From: Pontibacter aquaedesilientis
GTDB lineage: Bacteria; Bacteroidota; Bacteroidia; Cytophagales; Hymenobacteraceae
Assembly (NCBI RefSeq): GCF_014773225.1
Contig: NZ_JACXAJ010000003.1
Span: forward strand, 186,001 to 250,000
Direction: 5' to 3'
DNA: 64,000 nt
Under the pieces are notes generated by a model. The model worked only from the letters and a program-made list of their open reading frames with translations. It ran no database searches and was not told the origin of the DNA. A program made the translations under genes and the position numbers. Numbering within the stretch: position 1 is the first letter of the stretch; each line of letters begins with the position of its first letter. This document shows positions 50,975 to 59,352 of the stretch, in pieces.

Positions 50975-51844
50975 TTAACTACCCACCTGCTCACCCCCAT
51001 TTACATGGATTACCTGACCGGTCATGTAAGAGCCGTCTTCCGAGGCCAGAAACACATAGGCCGGTGCTACTTCCGAAGGCTGCCCCGGACGTTTAAGGGG
51101 CACATTCTGCCCAAACTCCTTCACCTTCTTCTCGCCAAAGGATGCAGGTATAAGCGGCGTCCAGATAGGTCCTGGCGCCACGGCATTTACCCGGATTTTC
51201 TTTTCAGCCAGATTGCCCGACAGCGATCTGGTGAAAGCCGTGATGGCCCCTTTGGTAGCGGCATAGTCCATGAGGTGGTCGCTGCCGCGGTAAGAGGTTA
51301 CGGATGTGGAATTGACGATGGCGCTCCCTTCTTTCATGTGCTCCAGGGCTGCTTTGGTAATGTAGAACATCGCGAAGATGTTGGTTTGGAAGGTTTGCTG
51401 CAACTGGTCTTTTGTGATGTCCTTGAGGTCGGTTTGCTCGTGCTGCTCGGCGGCGTTGTTTACCAGCACATCCAGCCCGCCTAGTTCTTTCACGGCTTGC
51501 TTCACGGCTTTTTTGCAGAAGGCTTCATCCCCAATGTCACCGGCGATGATCAGGCCTTTGCGACCTTCCTTTTCTATCAGTTTGAGTGTGTCTTTGGCAT
51601 CTTTGTCTTCGTTGAGGTACACGATCGCCACATCGGCGCCTTCGCGGGCGAAGTGAACGGCCACTGCGCGTCCTATACCGCTGTCGCCGCCTGTAATCAG
51701 GGCTTTTTTACCTTTCAGCTTATCGCTGCCTTTGTAACTCTCCCGAATGTACTCGGGTTGTGGGGTCATTTTATACTCTTTGCCAGGTTGCTCTTCCTGC
51801 TTCTGTGCAGGCACTGACTTTGGTTTGTTTGCCATAGTTTTCAT
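50975..51844 (-). CDS. SDR-family oxidoreductase, general-stress type
   Basis: About 289 residues from Met at 51844 (M-K-T-M-A-N-K); the frame extends seven codons further. It is a short-chain dehydrogenase: nucleotide-binding G-G-D-S-G-I-G-R-A, V-N-N-A-A, the catalytic Ser in I-V-N-S-T-S-V-T-S-Y, Tyr and Lys in Y-A-A-T-K, and A-P-G-P-I-W-T-P. The N-terminal extension M-T-P-Q-P-E-Y-I-R-E-S-Y-K-G-S-D-K-L places it with the YhxC/YdaD-like stress SDRs. Substrate unknown. The two small disordered protein genes follow it on the same strand. Confidence 0.92.
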   Translation of the reverse strand: MKTMANKPKSVPAQKQEEQPGKEYKMTPQPEYIRESYKGSDKLKGKKALITGGDSGIGRAVAVHFAREGADVAIVYLNEDKDAKDTLKLIEKEGRKGLIIAGDIGDEAFCKKAVKQAVKELGGLDVLVNNAAEQHEQTDLKDITKDQLQQTFQTNIFAMFYITKAALEHMKEGSAIVNSTSVTSYRGSDHLMDYAATKGAITAFTRSLSGNLAEKKIRVNAVAPGPIWTPLIPASFGEKKVKEFGQNVPLKRPGQPSEVAPAYVFLASEDGSYMTGQVIHVNGGEQVGS

Positions 51845-51973
51845 AGTTTTAGGTGTTCGCCGCATATTGGCAGTTTCTACTATACGCCGCCATTTTTGGC
51901 GTAGTTACTTTGACTGACAATCCTATGTTGGTTTTAGACGTTTATACCTTTTACTATACCTGACTTACTCCTT

Positions 51974-52222
51974 ATGTGGAAAGAAGAAGACAACAAACTC
52001 ACGCGCAGCTTTCAGTTCAAAGACTTCAGGGCGGCGATGGCCTTTATGAACCGGGTGGCTGACATAGCCGAAGAGCTGAACCACCACCCCTGGTGGAGCA
52101 ATGTGTACAACAAGGTAGACATCGAACTCACCACGCACGATGCCGGCAATACCGTAACGGACAAGGACAAGCAACTGGCCAGCCGCATCGACCAGGTAGC
52201 CGATGAAATGATAATTAAGTAA
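51974..52222 (+). CDS. phhB: Pterin-4a-carbinolamine dehydratase
   Basis: An 82-residue protein (family usual about 95-105, so slightly short at the N-terminus). It dehydrates 4a-hydroxytetrahydrobiopterin to recycle the pterin cofactor of aromatic hydroxylases. The signature is clear: A-E-E-L-N-H-H-P-W-W-S-N-V-Y-N-K-V-D followed by L-T-T-H-D-A-G-N-T-V-T-D-K-D. The pair of active-site His residues is present. It sits 12 bp before rsmI. No aromatic amino acid hydroxylase is in the window, so the target hydroxylase is not seen. Confidence 0.93.
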   Translation: MWKEEDNKLTRSFQFKDFRAAMAFMNRVADIAEELNHHPWWSNVYNKVDIELTTHDAGNTVTDKDKQLASRIDQVADEMIIK

Positions 52223-52230
52223 TACCTTTG
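52223..52230 (+). promoter_or_regulatory. TACCTTTG -7 box at rsmI start
   Basis: A full TAnnTTTG match whose last base is four bases before the ATG at 52235. It overlaps the stop region of phhB, and implies a leaderless start for rsmI if active. Confidence 0.45.
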
Positions 52231-52234
52231 CTAC

Positions 52235-52927
52235 ATGCAGGAACCTGAAAAAACCAATCTATACCTGGTACCGACACCTATCGGCAACCTGGAGGATATT
52301 ACGTTGCGAGCTATTCGTGTGCTGAAGGAAGTGGACGTGATTTTGGCCGAAGACACCCGCACCAGCGGCAAGCTGTTGCAGCATCTGGGTATAGAGAAGC
52401 GCATGCACAGTCACCACCTGCACAACGAGCACAAAGCCAGCGCCCATTTGGCAGAACGCATGAAGGCCGGTGAGGTGATGGCGCTTATTTCGGATGCCGG
52501 CACGCCCGGAATTTCTGATCCCGGATTTTTGCTCGTGCGAGAGTGCCTGAAAAACGGGCTGAAGGTAGAGTGCCTGCCAGGTGCCACTGCCTTTGTGCCA
52601 GCACTGGTTAAATCAGGCTTCAGTACCGATCGGTTTACCTTCGAGGGATTCCTGCCACTAAAAAAGGGACGCCAGACGCGCCTGATTAGTTTGGCCCAGG
52701 AGGAGCGCACCATGATTTTCTATGAATCGCCGCACCGTCTGCTCAAGACACTTACACAGTTTAAAGAGTACTTCGGTGGTGACCGCGAGGTATCTGTTTC
52801 ACGTGAAATCTCCAAGATGTTTGAAGAAACCATCAACGGTACTTTAGACGAGCTGATCGAGATCTTTACAACAAAAGCCATCAAGGGTGAATTTGTGCTT
52901 GTGTTGGCAGGGGCTGGGGCGAAATAA
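52235..52927 (+). CDS. rsmI: 16S rRNA 2'-O-ribose C1402 methyltransferase
   Basis: A 230-residue SPOUT-unrelated (tetrapyrrole-methylase fold) methyltransferase, which 2'-O-methylates C1402 of 16S rRNA. The N-terminal L-V-P-T-P-I-G-N-L-E-D-I-T-L-R-A is diagnostic, followed by A-E-D-T-R-T-S-G-K-L-L, I-S-D-A-G-T-P-G-I-S-D-P-G and Y-E-S-P-H-R-L. Catalytic blocks are complete. Length is slightly under the Escherichia coli enzyme because of a shorter C-terminus. It follows phhB closely; a promoter-like box overlaps the gap. Confidence 0.96.
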   Translation: MQEPEKTNLYLVPTPIGNLEDITLRAIRVLKEVDVILAEDTRTSGKLLQHLGIEKRMHSHHLHNEHKASAHLAERMKAGEVMALISDAGTPGISDPGFLLVRECLKNGLKVECLPGATAFVPALVKSGFSTDRFTFEGFLPLKKGRQTRLISLAQEERTMIFYESPHRLLKTLTQFKEYFGGDREVSVSREISKMFEETINGTLDELIEIFTTKAIKGEFVLVLAGAGAK

Positions 52928-53031
52928 GCTACTATCACCATGACGGTCAGCGGGAAACAGCTGAATCATATTAGAGCACTATTAATTTTATAAAAAACGT
53001 ATCCATCGCGTTCCGATGCGAAACATAAAAC

Positions 53032-54267
53032 ATGAAGCTATACCTTAAAAAGCTGGCCGTGTTGCTGACGCTCCTTCTGCTAACGTTGCAGGCGAAGGCG
53101 CAGTTTGAGGGTTCACAGCTGTCACCAGTAGCCAAGATCAGTTTGATAACCTGCTCTCCCGGCGATGAGCTGTATGCCATTTTCGGCCACAGTGCTGTGC
53201 GCGTGAACGACCCGGCCACTGGCTTGGACATCGTGTTCAACTATGGTACTTTCGACTTCAATGAGCCGGGCTTCTACCTCAAATTTATCCGGGGCAAGCT
53301 CAACTACAAGCTTTCAATTTCCTATTTCCAGGATTTTGCCTACAGCTATACGCAGGATAATCGCTCTATCTATGAGCAGCAACTTAACTTCACCGAGGAG
53401 CAGAAGCAACAGTACTGGCAGTTTCTGACAAATAATTACCTGCCCGAAAACCGTTTTTACCTTTACGACTTCTTCTTCGATAACTGCGCCACCCGCATAC
53501 GCGACGGCATAGAGGCCACCTTCCCAAACCAGGTTGCTTTCAACATCGCGCACATGGATGAGGACATGAGTTTCCGTAACATCATCGACCTATACCTGCC
53601 TCCGCAGCCCTGGTCCGATTTCGGGATAGACCTGGCCCTCGGGGCGCCAATCGACCGTAAGGCAGAGGCTTATGAATACATGTTCCTGCCAGACTACCTA
53701 TCCGAAGGCTTTGCCAGCGCCACAATTGCGCAAAGCGGTGCGCGGGTACCATTAGTAGGAGAGCCGCAGGTGATTTTCCAGAACACGCCTCCACCGGCAT
53801 CGGCCACTAGCTTATTTGGACCCGTATTGGTTTGGTGGCTGTTTTTTGGTATAGTACTGGTTATCACATTCTTCGATTTCAAGCGAAAAACCCGTAGCCG
53901 CACCTTCGACATCTTCTTCTTCTTAGTGGTAGGTCTGTTGGGTGTTCTGCTTTTCTTGCTATGGTTTGCAACGGACCATCAGGCCGCTGCCAATAATTAC
54001 AACCTGCTGTGGGCCTTGCCAACACACGTTATAGCCGCGGCTTTTGTAGGTATGCGGGTATTGCCCAACTGGGTAGAAAAATACTTGCTGGCCACAACCT
54101 TGCTGGCAGGCTTGACGCTTCTGCTGTGGTTCGTTTGGCCGCAGCAATTGCATGCAGCTGTTTTCCCGGTTGTGTTAGCCCTTGGCCTGAGAGCAGCGTA
54201 TATGGTTTGGGCTGCCAAGACCCATAGCAGCCCGATCAGTCAAACTAAAGTGAAAGAGAAAATATGA
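53032..54267 (+). CDS. DUF4105 (Lnb N-terminal periplasmic) membrane protein
   Basis: A 411-residue protein. A signal peptide (M-K-L-Y-L-K-K-L-A-V-L-L-T-L-L-L) ends near A-K-A-Q. Residues about 25-230 are a DUF4105 domain with the blocks C-S-P-G-D-E-L-Y-A-I-F-G-H-S-A, F-N-Y-G-T-F-D-F and F-F-D-N-C-A-T-R. The conserved His and Cys resemble the active site of the papain-like fold suggested for this family. Four or five membrane helices follow (from about 265), ending in a short tail. The start of the inositol monophosphatase gene overlaps its stop by four bases, so they are coupled. Confidence 0.85.
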   Translation: MKLYLKKLAVLLTLLLLTLQAKAQFEGSQLSPVAKISLITCSPGDELYAIFGHSAVRVNDPATGLDIVFNYGTFDFNEPGFYLKFIRGKLNYKLSISYFQDFAYSYTQDNRSIYEQQLNFTEEQKQQYWQFLTNNYLPENRFYLYDFFFDNCATRIRDGIEATFPNQVAFNIAHMDEDMSFRNIIDLYLPPQPWSDFGIDLALGAPIDRKAEAYEYMFLPDYLSEGFASATIAQSGARVPLVGEPQVIFQNTPPPASATSLFGPVLVWWLFFGIVLVITFFDFKRKTRSRTFDIFFFLVVGLLGVLLFLLWFATDHQAAANNYNLLWALPTHVIAAAFVGMRVLPNWVEKYLLATTLLAGLTLLLWFVWPQQLHAAVFPVVLALGLRAAYMVWAAKTHSSPISQTKVKEKI

Positions 54268-55067
54268 ACCTGCAGCAACTTTGCCAGAATGCCAATATCA
54301 TCGTCAGAAGAGTAGGGGCTTTTATTAAGCATGAGGCGGCCAATTTTGATCGGGACAAAGTGGAAATGAAGGGTTTCAACAACCTGGTGTCGTACGTGGA
54401 CAAGGAGGCAGAGAAACAACTCGTGGAAGCTTTGCGGGAGTTGCTGCCAGCGGCGGGATTCATCACCGAAGAGGAAACCGACAACACCAAAGGCGAGCGC
54501 TTCAACTGGATCATCGACCCACTGGACGGCACAACCAACTTCACCCACGGCCTGCCGCTCTACTCCATTAGTGTGGCACTGCTCGACGGCGATGAAGTAG
54601 TGCTGGGCATTGTATATGAAATCAACAAGGACGAGTGCTTCTATGCCACTAAAGGGGATGGAGCCTTCCTGAACGACAACCCGATTAAGGTATCTCCGGC
54701 AGCTGGTCTGAAAGACTCGCTCATCGCGACAGGCTTCCCTTATTATGAGTTTGGGCTCACGCAGCAGTACCTGCAGGTACTGGGCAGCTTTATGGGCAAG
54801 TCGCATGGCGTGCGCCGGCTGGGGTCTGCTGCCTTGGATCTGGCTTATGTGGCTGCCGGCCGTTTTGAGGGCTTTTTTGAGTATAACCTTAACGCCTGGG
54901 ATGTGGCAGGCGGCGCCATTATTGTGCAGGAGGCCGGTGGTCGTGTCTCCAAGTTCACGGAGGACGGCGACTATGTTTTCGGGCGGGAGATCGTGGCCAG
55001 CAACGGCCACATCCACCAGGAAATGTTTGACACCATTGCCGAGCACTGGAAAGAACAGCTTCCCTAA
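54264..55067 (+). CDS. Inositol monophosphatase family protein
   Basis: A 267-residue Mg2+-dependent phosphatase. Metal motifs are I-T-E-E-E-T (E-E), W-I-I-D-P-L-D-G-T-T-N-F-T-H (D-P-x-D-G-T) and A-W-D-V-A-G-G-A-I (W-D-x-A-G). All required Asp and Glu residues are there. It may act on inositol phosphates, or on PAP like CysQ; the sequence does not decide. It overlaps the DUF4105 gene by ATGA, and so is cotranscribed. It is cytoplasmic. Confidence 0.93.
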   Translation: MNLQQLCQNANIIVRRVGAFIKHEAANFDRDKVEMKGFNNLVSYVDKEAEKQLVEALRELLPAAGFITEEETDNTKGERFNWIIDPLDGTTNFTHGLPLYSISVALLDGDEVVLGIVYEINKDECFYATKGDGAFLNDNPIKVSPAAGLKDSLIATGFPYYEFGLTQQYLQVLGSFMGKSHGVRRLGSAALDLAYVAAGRFEGFFEYNLNAWDVAGGAIIVQEAGGRVSKFTEDGDYVFGREIVASNGHIHQEMFDTIAEHWKEQLP

Positions 55068-55075
55068 ACTTTTTG

Positions 55076-55083
55076 TAAATTTG
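55076..55083 (+). promoter_or_regulatory. TAAATTTG -7 box for small Cys-rich membrane protein
   Basis: A full TAnnTTTG match about 17 bp before the ATG at 55101. It supports that ATG rather than the TTG at 55089 as the start. Confidence 0.5.
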
Positions 55084-55100
55084 TGTAGTTGATAGAGCGT

Positions 55101-55277
55101 ATGGTACAGCACATCCTTATTTTCCTGATTTTCGCGGCAGCGGTAGCCTACATGGGCTGGGTGCTCTACCGCAGCTTTATGCCCAACAAGCATGCCGGCT
55201 GCGCCAAAGGCTGCGGCAGCTGCTCGGCCATCGATTTCAGTAAGATCCAGAAAGAGCTCGAAAAGAAAGCGGTCTAG
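55101..55277 (+). CDS. FeoB-associated Cys-rich membrane protein
   Basis: About 58 residues from Met at 55101 (M-V-Q-H-I-L-I-F-L-I-F). One membrane helix (about 4-25) is followed by a short cytoplasmic tail with clustered Cys, G-C-A-K-G-C-G-S-C-S. This helix-plus-CxxxCxxC arrangement is that of the FeoB-associated Cys-rich family, thought to help ferrous iron transport. No feoB or feoA is nearby, so its partner lies elsewhere. The tail may bind metal. It sits just after the inositol monophosphatase gene. Confidence 0.8.
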   Translation: MVQHILIFLIFAAAVAYMGWVLYRSFMPNKHAGCAKGCGSCSAIDFSKIQKELEKKAV

Positions 55278-55498
55278 CTTTTCGCTTTATACGCTCAGCC
55301 CGTTTTTCAGGTATAGCAACCAAGGTATAGGAAACTGTTTCGGATGGCGTGAGCTATACCTGTTACCCTCTCCGAAAGGGCATGCACAAGCCTGTCATGC
55401 CTGATGTCCTTAATTATTCCAGCCCCTTTTTTATATCCAAAGTCCGATTTTGCGTATAGTTCTATACTTAAACAGAGTATCCCTTAAAACTAAACGCT

Positions 55499-55837
55499 AT
55501 GCAAGATAAAGTAGAAGAAAGATCACTTGTCAATGTGCTGAACAGACTGCGCAAAGACGGCTATACCTATGACTTTAAAGTATCGGGTGAAGGCAAACTT
55601 TGCACCTTGGAAGATAAACACACTTTTAGCCCAGACCAGGTTCGCATTGTGGACTTTTATCGCTTCGAAGGCGAAAGCAACCCGGACGACATGTCTATTC
55701 TGTATGCCGTAGAAACCAGCACTGGCCTGAGAGGCACTATCTCCAACTCCTACGGCCCTTATGCCGACGAGAAGGTGGATGACTTCCTAAAGCAGCTGGA
55801 GGACCTTGGGAAAGACCTAGATAAGAAAGACAAATAA
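55499..55837 (+). CDS. Small acidic conserved protein
   Basis: A 112-residue acidic cytoplasmic protein. Blocks are L-N-R-L-R-K-D-G-Y-T-Y-D-F, F-S-P-D-Q-V-R-I-V-D-F-Y-R-F-E-G, S-I-L-Y-A-V-E and N-S-Y-G-P-Y-A-D. Proteins of this kind are sometimes labelled phosphoribosylpyrophosphate synthetase, but it is far too short and has no PRPP motif, so I do not use that name. Function is unknown. It ends at a bidirectional terminator. Confidence 0.75.
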   Translation: MQDKVEERSLVNVLNRLRKDGYTYDFKVSGEGKLCTLEDKHTFSPDQVRIVDFYRFEGESNPDDMSILYAVETSTGLRGTISNSYGPYADEKVDDFLKQLEDLGKDLDKKDK

Positions 55838-55872
55838 AACAGAAAGGGCCGCATCGACGGCCCTTTCTGTTT
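55837..55872. terminator. Bidirectional terminator between convergent genes
   Basis: Arms AAACAGAAAGGGCC (55837-55850) and GGCCCTTTCTGTTT (55859-55872), between the small acidic protein gene and the mscS-type gene. Confidence 0.92.
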
Positions 55873-55889
55873 ATAGCTATACCTGTGGC

Positions 55890-56816
55890 TTAGTTCTCTC
55901 CCAAGCCACGTCCATTCTTTAGCTGCGCCTGCAGGCTTTCGAGGTGCTCATTTAGTTTCTCCCCTCCCTTTATACCAAAATCCAGCGTTCTGATCGGGAA
56001 CGGAATCATGATATCGTTCTGGTCGAAGGCTTTCTTGATCTTGATAATGGCATCGCTCTTAGCCGACACATAATCCACCTGCCGACTATAAGTTACCCAA
56101 AAACGAGCCTTGAAATTGATGGAGCTGTCTCCAAAGGCATCGTACATCGCTTCAATGTCTCTCGTCTTCACGCGGTTTTTCACATCCTGCAGTGCTTCTA
56201 TCACGATCTGCTGCACACGCTCCAGGTCCTCGCCATATGATACGCCCACATCCAGGTCGATGCGGCGGATACCGTTTACAGAGAAGTTCGTGACCGGATT
56301 CTCAAACACCATCTTGTTGGGCAGCTTCACCAGTTCGCCCGTGGGCTTGCGTATGTCGATGGTGCGCAGCGTAACCCGCTCTATTATCCCGAAGTAGTCG
56401 TTCGTTTCGATCATGTCGCCCACGCCAAACGGCTTTTGCACGGCAATGATAACACCCGAAATGAAGTTGGCGGCTATATCCTGGAAGGCAAAGCCCAATG
56501 CCAAACCAATGATACCCACACCAGCCAGTATGGAGACGACCACTTTGTCGAGCTGCAGCACGCTGAGCACGAAGAAGAAGCCCACCATCAGCAAAGCCAG
56601 GTATATCAACGTCGAGATCAGATTGTTCAGCGCCGGACTGTGCGAGAAACGGACGATTACCTTATCCAGGCCATCGCGGATCACGCGGGCCACATAAAAA
56701 GTAACAATGAGCAGGATGAGCGCCACAAAAAGGTTTGGCAGCATCAGGATCAGGTGCTCTCCCCAGTCTTCGAGTTTGCTCAATAAAAGTGATAGCGCTT
56801 TATTAATGTCGTTCAT
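55890..56816 (-). CDS. MscS-family mechanosensitive ion channel
   Basis: A 308-residue channel. Three helices lie in the first ~130 residues, the pore helix being A-G-V-G-I-I-G-L-A-L-G-F-A-F-Q-D near 95-115. The soluble beta domain follows (F-G-V-G-D-M-I-E, G-I-I-E-R-V-T-L-R-T). The Gly/Ala-rich pore helix and the G-V-G-D motif are typical of MscS, which opens on hypo-osmotic shock to release solutes. The cytoplasmic tail runs to L-G-E-N. The radical SAM gene lies upstream on the same strand, 38 bp away. Confidence 0.92.
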   Translation of the reverse strand: MNDINKALSLLLSKLEDWGEHLILMLPNLFVALILLIVTFYVARVIRDGLDKVIVRFSHSPALNNLISTLIYLALLMVGFFFVLSVLQLDKVVVSILAGVGIIGLALGFAFQDIAANFISGVIIAVQKPFGVGDMIETNDYFGIIERVTLRTIDIRKPTGELVKLPNKMVFENPVTNFSVNGIRRIDLDVGVSYGEDLERVQQIVIEALQDVKNRVKTRDIEAMYDAFGDSSINFKARFWVTYSRQVDYVSAKSDAIIKIKKAFDQNDIMIPFPIRTLDFGIKGGEKLNEHLESLQAQLKNGRGLGEN

Positions 56817-56854
56817 ATAAGCTTCAGTATCGTTTCACATCTTTTTCAGGGTTC

Positions 56855-57877
56855 TCAGGCCCAAACTCTGGTACCTTCTGTGCAGTTGCGGCACATTTCT
56901 ATTTCTTCCCGTGACTGTAACAGCGATTTACGGAATTGGTTGTACCCGGGGCTATGCCATACCTGCCGGAAGGTCTGCGCCTTCACATCGCCCATGCGGT
57001 ACTCAGCGTCTTTGTCGAAGCAGCAGGGCACGACCAGTCCGTCCCAGGTGATGACGCAGGAGTGCCACATCTTCCAGCATTGGTTGAGCAACTTGTTCTT
57101 AATAGAATATATCCCATTGCCGTTGTTTCTATACCTGGAGTAATAGTCGATAGTAGGTATAAGCGGCGAGCCTTGTTCATAGTCGTAAATCTGGGCCGTC
57201 TTAAATACGACTTCATCTACGCCGAGTTCCTCCGCCAGCGCCTTCACGTCGTCAATCTGGTGCTCGTTGGGGCGCACCACCAAAAACTGGAACATGATAT
57301 GCGGCGTGCGGGACTTCAGTTCCTTCTTCCACTTTACAACCTGCCGCGTGCCTTCCAGCACTTTGTCTAGCTTGCCGCCAATGCGATAGGCCGCATAAGT
57401 CTCCTGTGTGGTGCCGTCTATCGACACGATGAGGCGATCCAGACCCGATTCCACCGTTTTGCGGGCCGTCTCACTGTCGAGGTAGTGGGCGTTGGTAGAA
57501 GTGGCGGTATAGATTCCTCTGTCGGATGCGTATTTCACCAGTTCCAAAAAGCTCTTGTGCAGGTATGGCTCCCCCTGGAAGTAAAAGATCAGGTATAGGA
57601 GCCGCTTGTGCAGTTGGTCTATGGTTTCCTTGAACAGCTCATTCTGCAGCATCCCTGTGGGCCGGGTGAAGGAGCGAAGGCCACTGGGGCATTCGGGGCA
57701 GCGCAGGTTGCAGGAGGTAGTGGGCTCAAACGAAATGCTGAGCGGGTCGCCCCAATGCCATGGCTTGCGCGACATACGCGAATACCAGTAGCTGCCCACC
57801 ACCTGCAACGCATTGAACATGCGCAGCGGCGTCAGTTTCGACAGGAAATTGAGCTTGTCAGATAAGTGGAGCTTCAT
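56855..57877 (-). CDS. Radical SAM/SPASM domain protein
   Basis: A 340-residue enzyme. The [4Fe-4S] motif C-N-L-R-C-P-E-C (C-x-x-x-C-x-x-C) lies near 53. The radical SAM barrel follows, with F-Y-F-Q-G-E-P-Y and S-I-D-G-T-T-Q-E-T-Y. A C-terminal SPASM domain carries several Cys (C-W-K-M-W-H-S-C, V-P-C-C-F-D-K-D, E-M-C-R-N-C-T-E) for extra clusters. Such enzymes modify peptides or mature enzymes, but no precursor peptide gene is nearby. It may share a transcript with the mscS-type gene downstream. Confidence 0.9.
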   Translation of the reverse strand: MKLHLSDKLNFLSKLTPLRMFNALQVVGSYWYSRMSRKPWHWGDPLSISFEPTTSCNLRCPECPSGLRSFTRPTGMLQNELFKETIDQLHKRLLYLIFYFQGEPYLHKSFLELVKYASDRGIYTATSTNAHYLDSETARKTVESGLDRLIVSIDGTTQETYAAYRIGGKLDKVLEGTRQVVKWKKELKSRTPHIMFQFLVVRPNEHQIDDVKALAEELGVDEVVFKTAQIYDYEQGSPLIPTIDYYSRYRNNGNGIYSIKNKLLNQCWKMWHSCVITWDGLVVPCCFDKDAEYRMGDVKAQTFRQVWHSPGYNQFRKSLLQSREEIEMCRNCTEGTRVWA

Positions 57878-57895
57878 CTACAGGTATAAAAAGAA

Positions 57896-57916
57896 GGGCA
57901 GCCGAAAAGGCTGCCC
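57896..57916 (-). terminator. Terminator of baeRF protein gene
   Basis: Arms GGGCAGCC (57896-57903) and GGCTGCCC (57909-57916), five-base loop, followed on the minus strand by a short T-rich tract. Confidence 0.85.
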
Positions 57917-57957
57917 CACTAAATTATACTTTATGGCGCTAACGGCCAAAACAAATC

Positions 57958-59145
57958 CTAGTAACGGAAAAGGGCTTTCACGCTTCCACCAGATTCACCT
58001 GCCTCTGCCAGGCCATTGTAACTGCTCACAAACACTTTACCACCCTGCGAAAGCGTCTTGATGGCGGCCAGGTTGATCAGGTCGTCATCGCCGCGCTGGT
58101 AGTCTTTATGCACTTCGGCTGCCGCACTCTCGGCGTCGTATCGGCCCCAAACCGGGCTGCTCGGTGCTATAAAGAGCGTGTCTACACGACCATGCACAGC
58201 TTCAGCGGCCACCGTAGCGATATCTTCGGAAGTTACGCCCGTACCGGCCACGTTCTCATAACGGCTCAGCGAGTCGGTGTGGCTTTGCTGCATGAGTGGC
58301 CGCACCACATCCAGTGCTTTTGTGTGCAGGCTCTTCATGTTCGCGACATCGCCATTCTCATTGATGTTGATGTTCTGCGGTACCAGGTGCTTATACTTGC
58401 TGATGTTGCGGTAAATGCCACAGTAATGATCAACACCGGCCAGCACCATCGGCTCCGTTTCGTTGTGGAGTATCTGCTGCAGGCTGTTGTCTATCTCCAG
58501 CATAAACTCCCTGACACGCTCATGTTCTTCGTCTCCTTTGGTGCTGCCTGGGCCGTGCACAATGTTGGAGCCGTTTACAGTGGCGGTGGAATTTGTGAAA
58601 TCCTGGTCATTGCCCTTGATGTCGAACTTGAGGGCTTTGTTCATGGTGTCTGGCACGAAAGAGCTAATGTCGATCTGCCTGATTTTATCGATGGTGGCCT
58701 CATAGAAACCTATTTTCTCACGGTACAGGCTCAGAATAAAGAAACGGCCGTTTTGACTAAGTATAGGTAACACGGGCGTGAAATAGAACTGATCCAGCAC
58801 ATACACCACATCAGGCATGGCGATAGGCAGGGTATAGTGTGCCGAAAAGCCCTTTGTGATGAACACGGCCAAACCTTCTGCCTGATGGCGCCAGAAACCG
58901 TTATCGTTCAAGAGTTCTTCGGCTGGCTTCAGGTATGCATCAACCTCATTTTCAGGCACATCATGTTTGGCCAGCAGCGTCCGGGCTTCCCTAATTTTAT
59001 TCTTGAAGAGTATGTGGTCTTGACCGTTGAGGGTCTCGTGTCCGGCACGGTGTGTGGGTATGTAAATGGAGATGCAAAGTGCGCCTTCGGTGTTGCTCTG
59101 AACATTGAGTAGTTTCTCAATGTCCCGTTTGTTGATTAATGCCAT
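57958..59145 (-). CDS. Archaeo-eukaryotic release factor-like (baeRF) protein
   Basis: A 395-residue protein with the layout of the bacterial archaeo-eukaryotic release factor (baeRF3-like) family. The N-terminal domain reads I-S-I-Y-I-P-T-H-R-A-G-H-E-T, and the eRF1-like domains 2 and 3 carry L-A-G-V-D-H-Y-C-G-I-Y-R and V-D-T-L-F-I-A-P-S-S. No GGQ is seen, so it is not a classical peptide-release factor. Proposed roles of such proteins are in ribosome rescue or hibernation; this is not proved. It is cytoplasmic and monocistronic, with terminators on both sides. Confidence 0.8.
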   Translation of the reverse strand: MALINKRDIEKLLNVQSNTEGALCISIYIPTHRAGHETLNGQDHILFKNKIREARTLLAKHDVPENEVDAYLKPAEELLNDNGFWRHQAEGLAVFITKGFSAHYTLPIAMPDVVYVLDQFYFTPVLPILSQNGRFFILSLYREKIGFYEATIDKIRQIDISSFVPDTMNKALKFDIKGNDQDFTNSTATVNGSNIVHGPGSTKGDEEHERVREFMLEIDNSLQQILHNETEPMVLAGVDHYCGIYRNISKYKHLVPQNININENGDVANMKSLHTKALDVVRPLMQQSHTDSLSRYENVAGTGVTSEDIATVAAEAVHGRVDTLFIAPSSPVWGRYDAESAAAEVHKDYQRGDDDLINLAAIKTLSQGGKVFVSSYNGLAEAGESGGSVKALFRY

Positions 59146-59289
59146 ATTTTTTTAGCTGTTAAATGAATTGGATATCCGTAAAATCATTCCTTAACCAATC
59201 CCCTTGCGGTGTCGGGGGCTAGGACTTTAATTACGAGCCAAACAAATCCACGGTTATTAAGGCACACACAAAGAACGGGACACCTTCTA

Positions 59290-59338
59290 AAAAGCAAAGC
59301 CGACTGACCCGTTGCGGGTTCCAGTCGGCTTTGCTTTT
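59290..59338 (-). terminator. Terminator of TlpA-like protein gene
   Basis: A 17-bp outer stem (59290-59306 with 59322-59338) with an inner ACCCG/CGGGT stem. On the minus strand T's follow. Confidence 0.92.
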
Positions 59339-59352
59339 CGGCTTAGTGGCAA

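Noticed and set aside
54240..55193. 317-residue minus-strand frame
   Set aside because: It lies antisense to the inositol monophosphatase gene, whose motifs are intact.
55499..55837. Phosphoribosylpyrophosphate synthetase label
   Set aside because: 112 residues with no PRPP-binding motif; the name is probably a propagated error.
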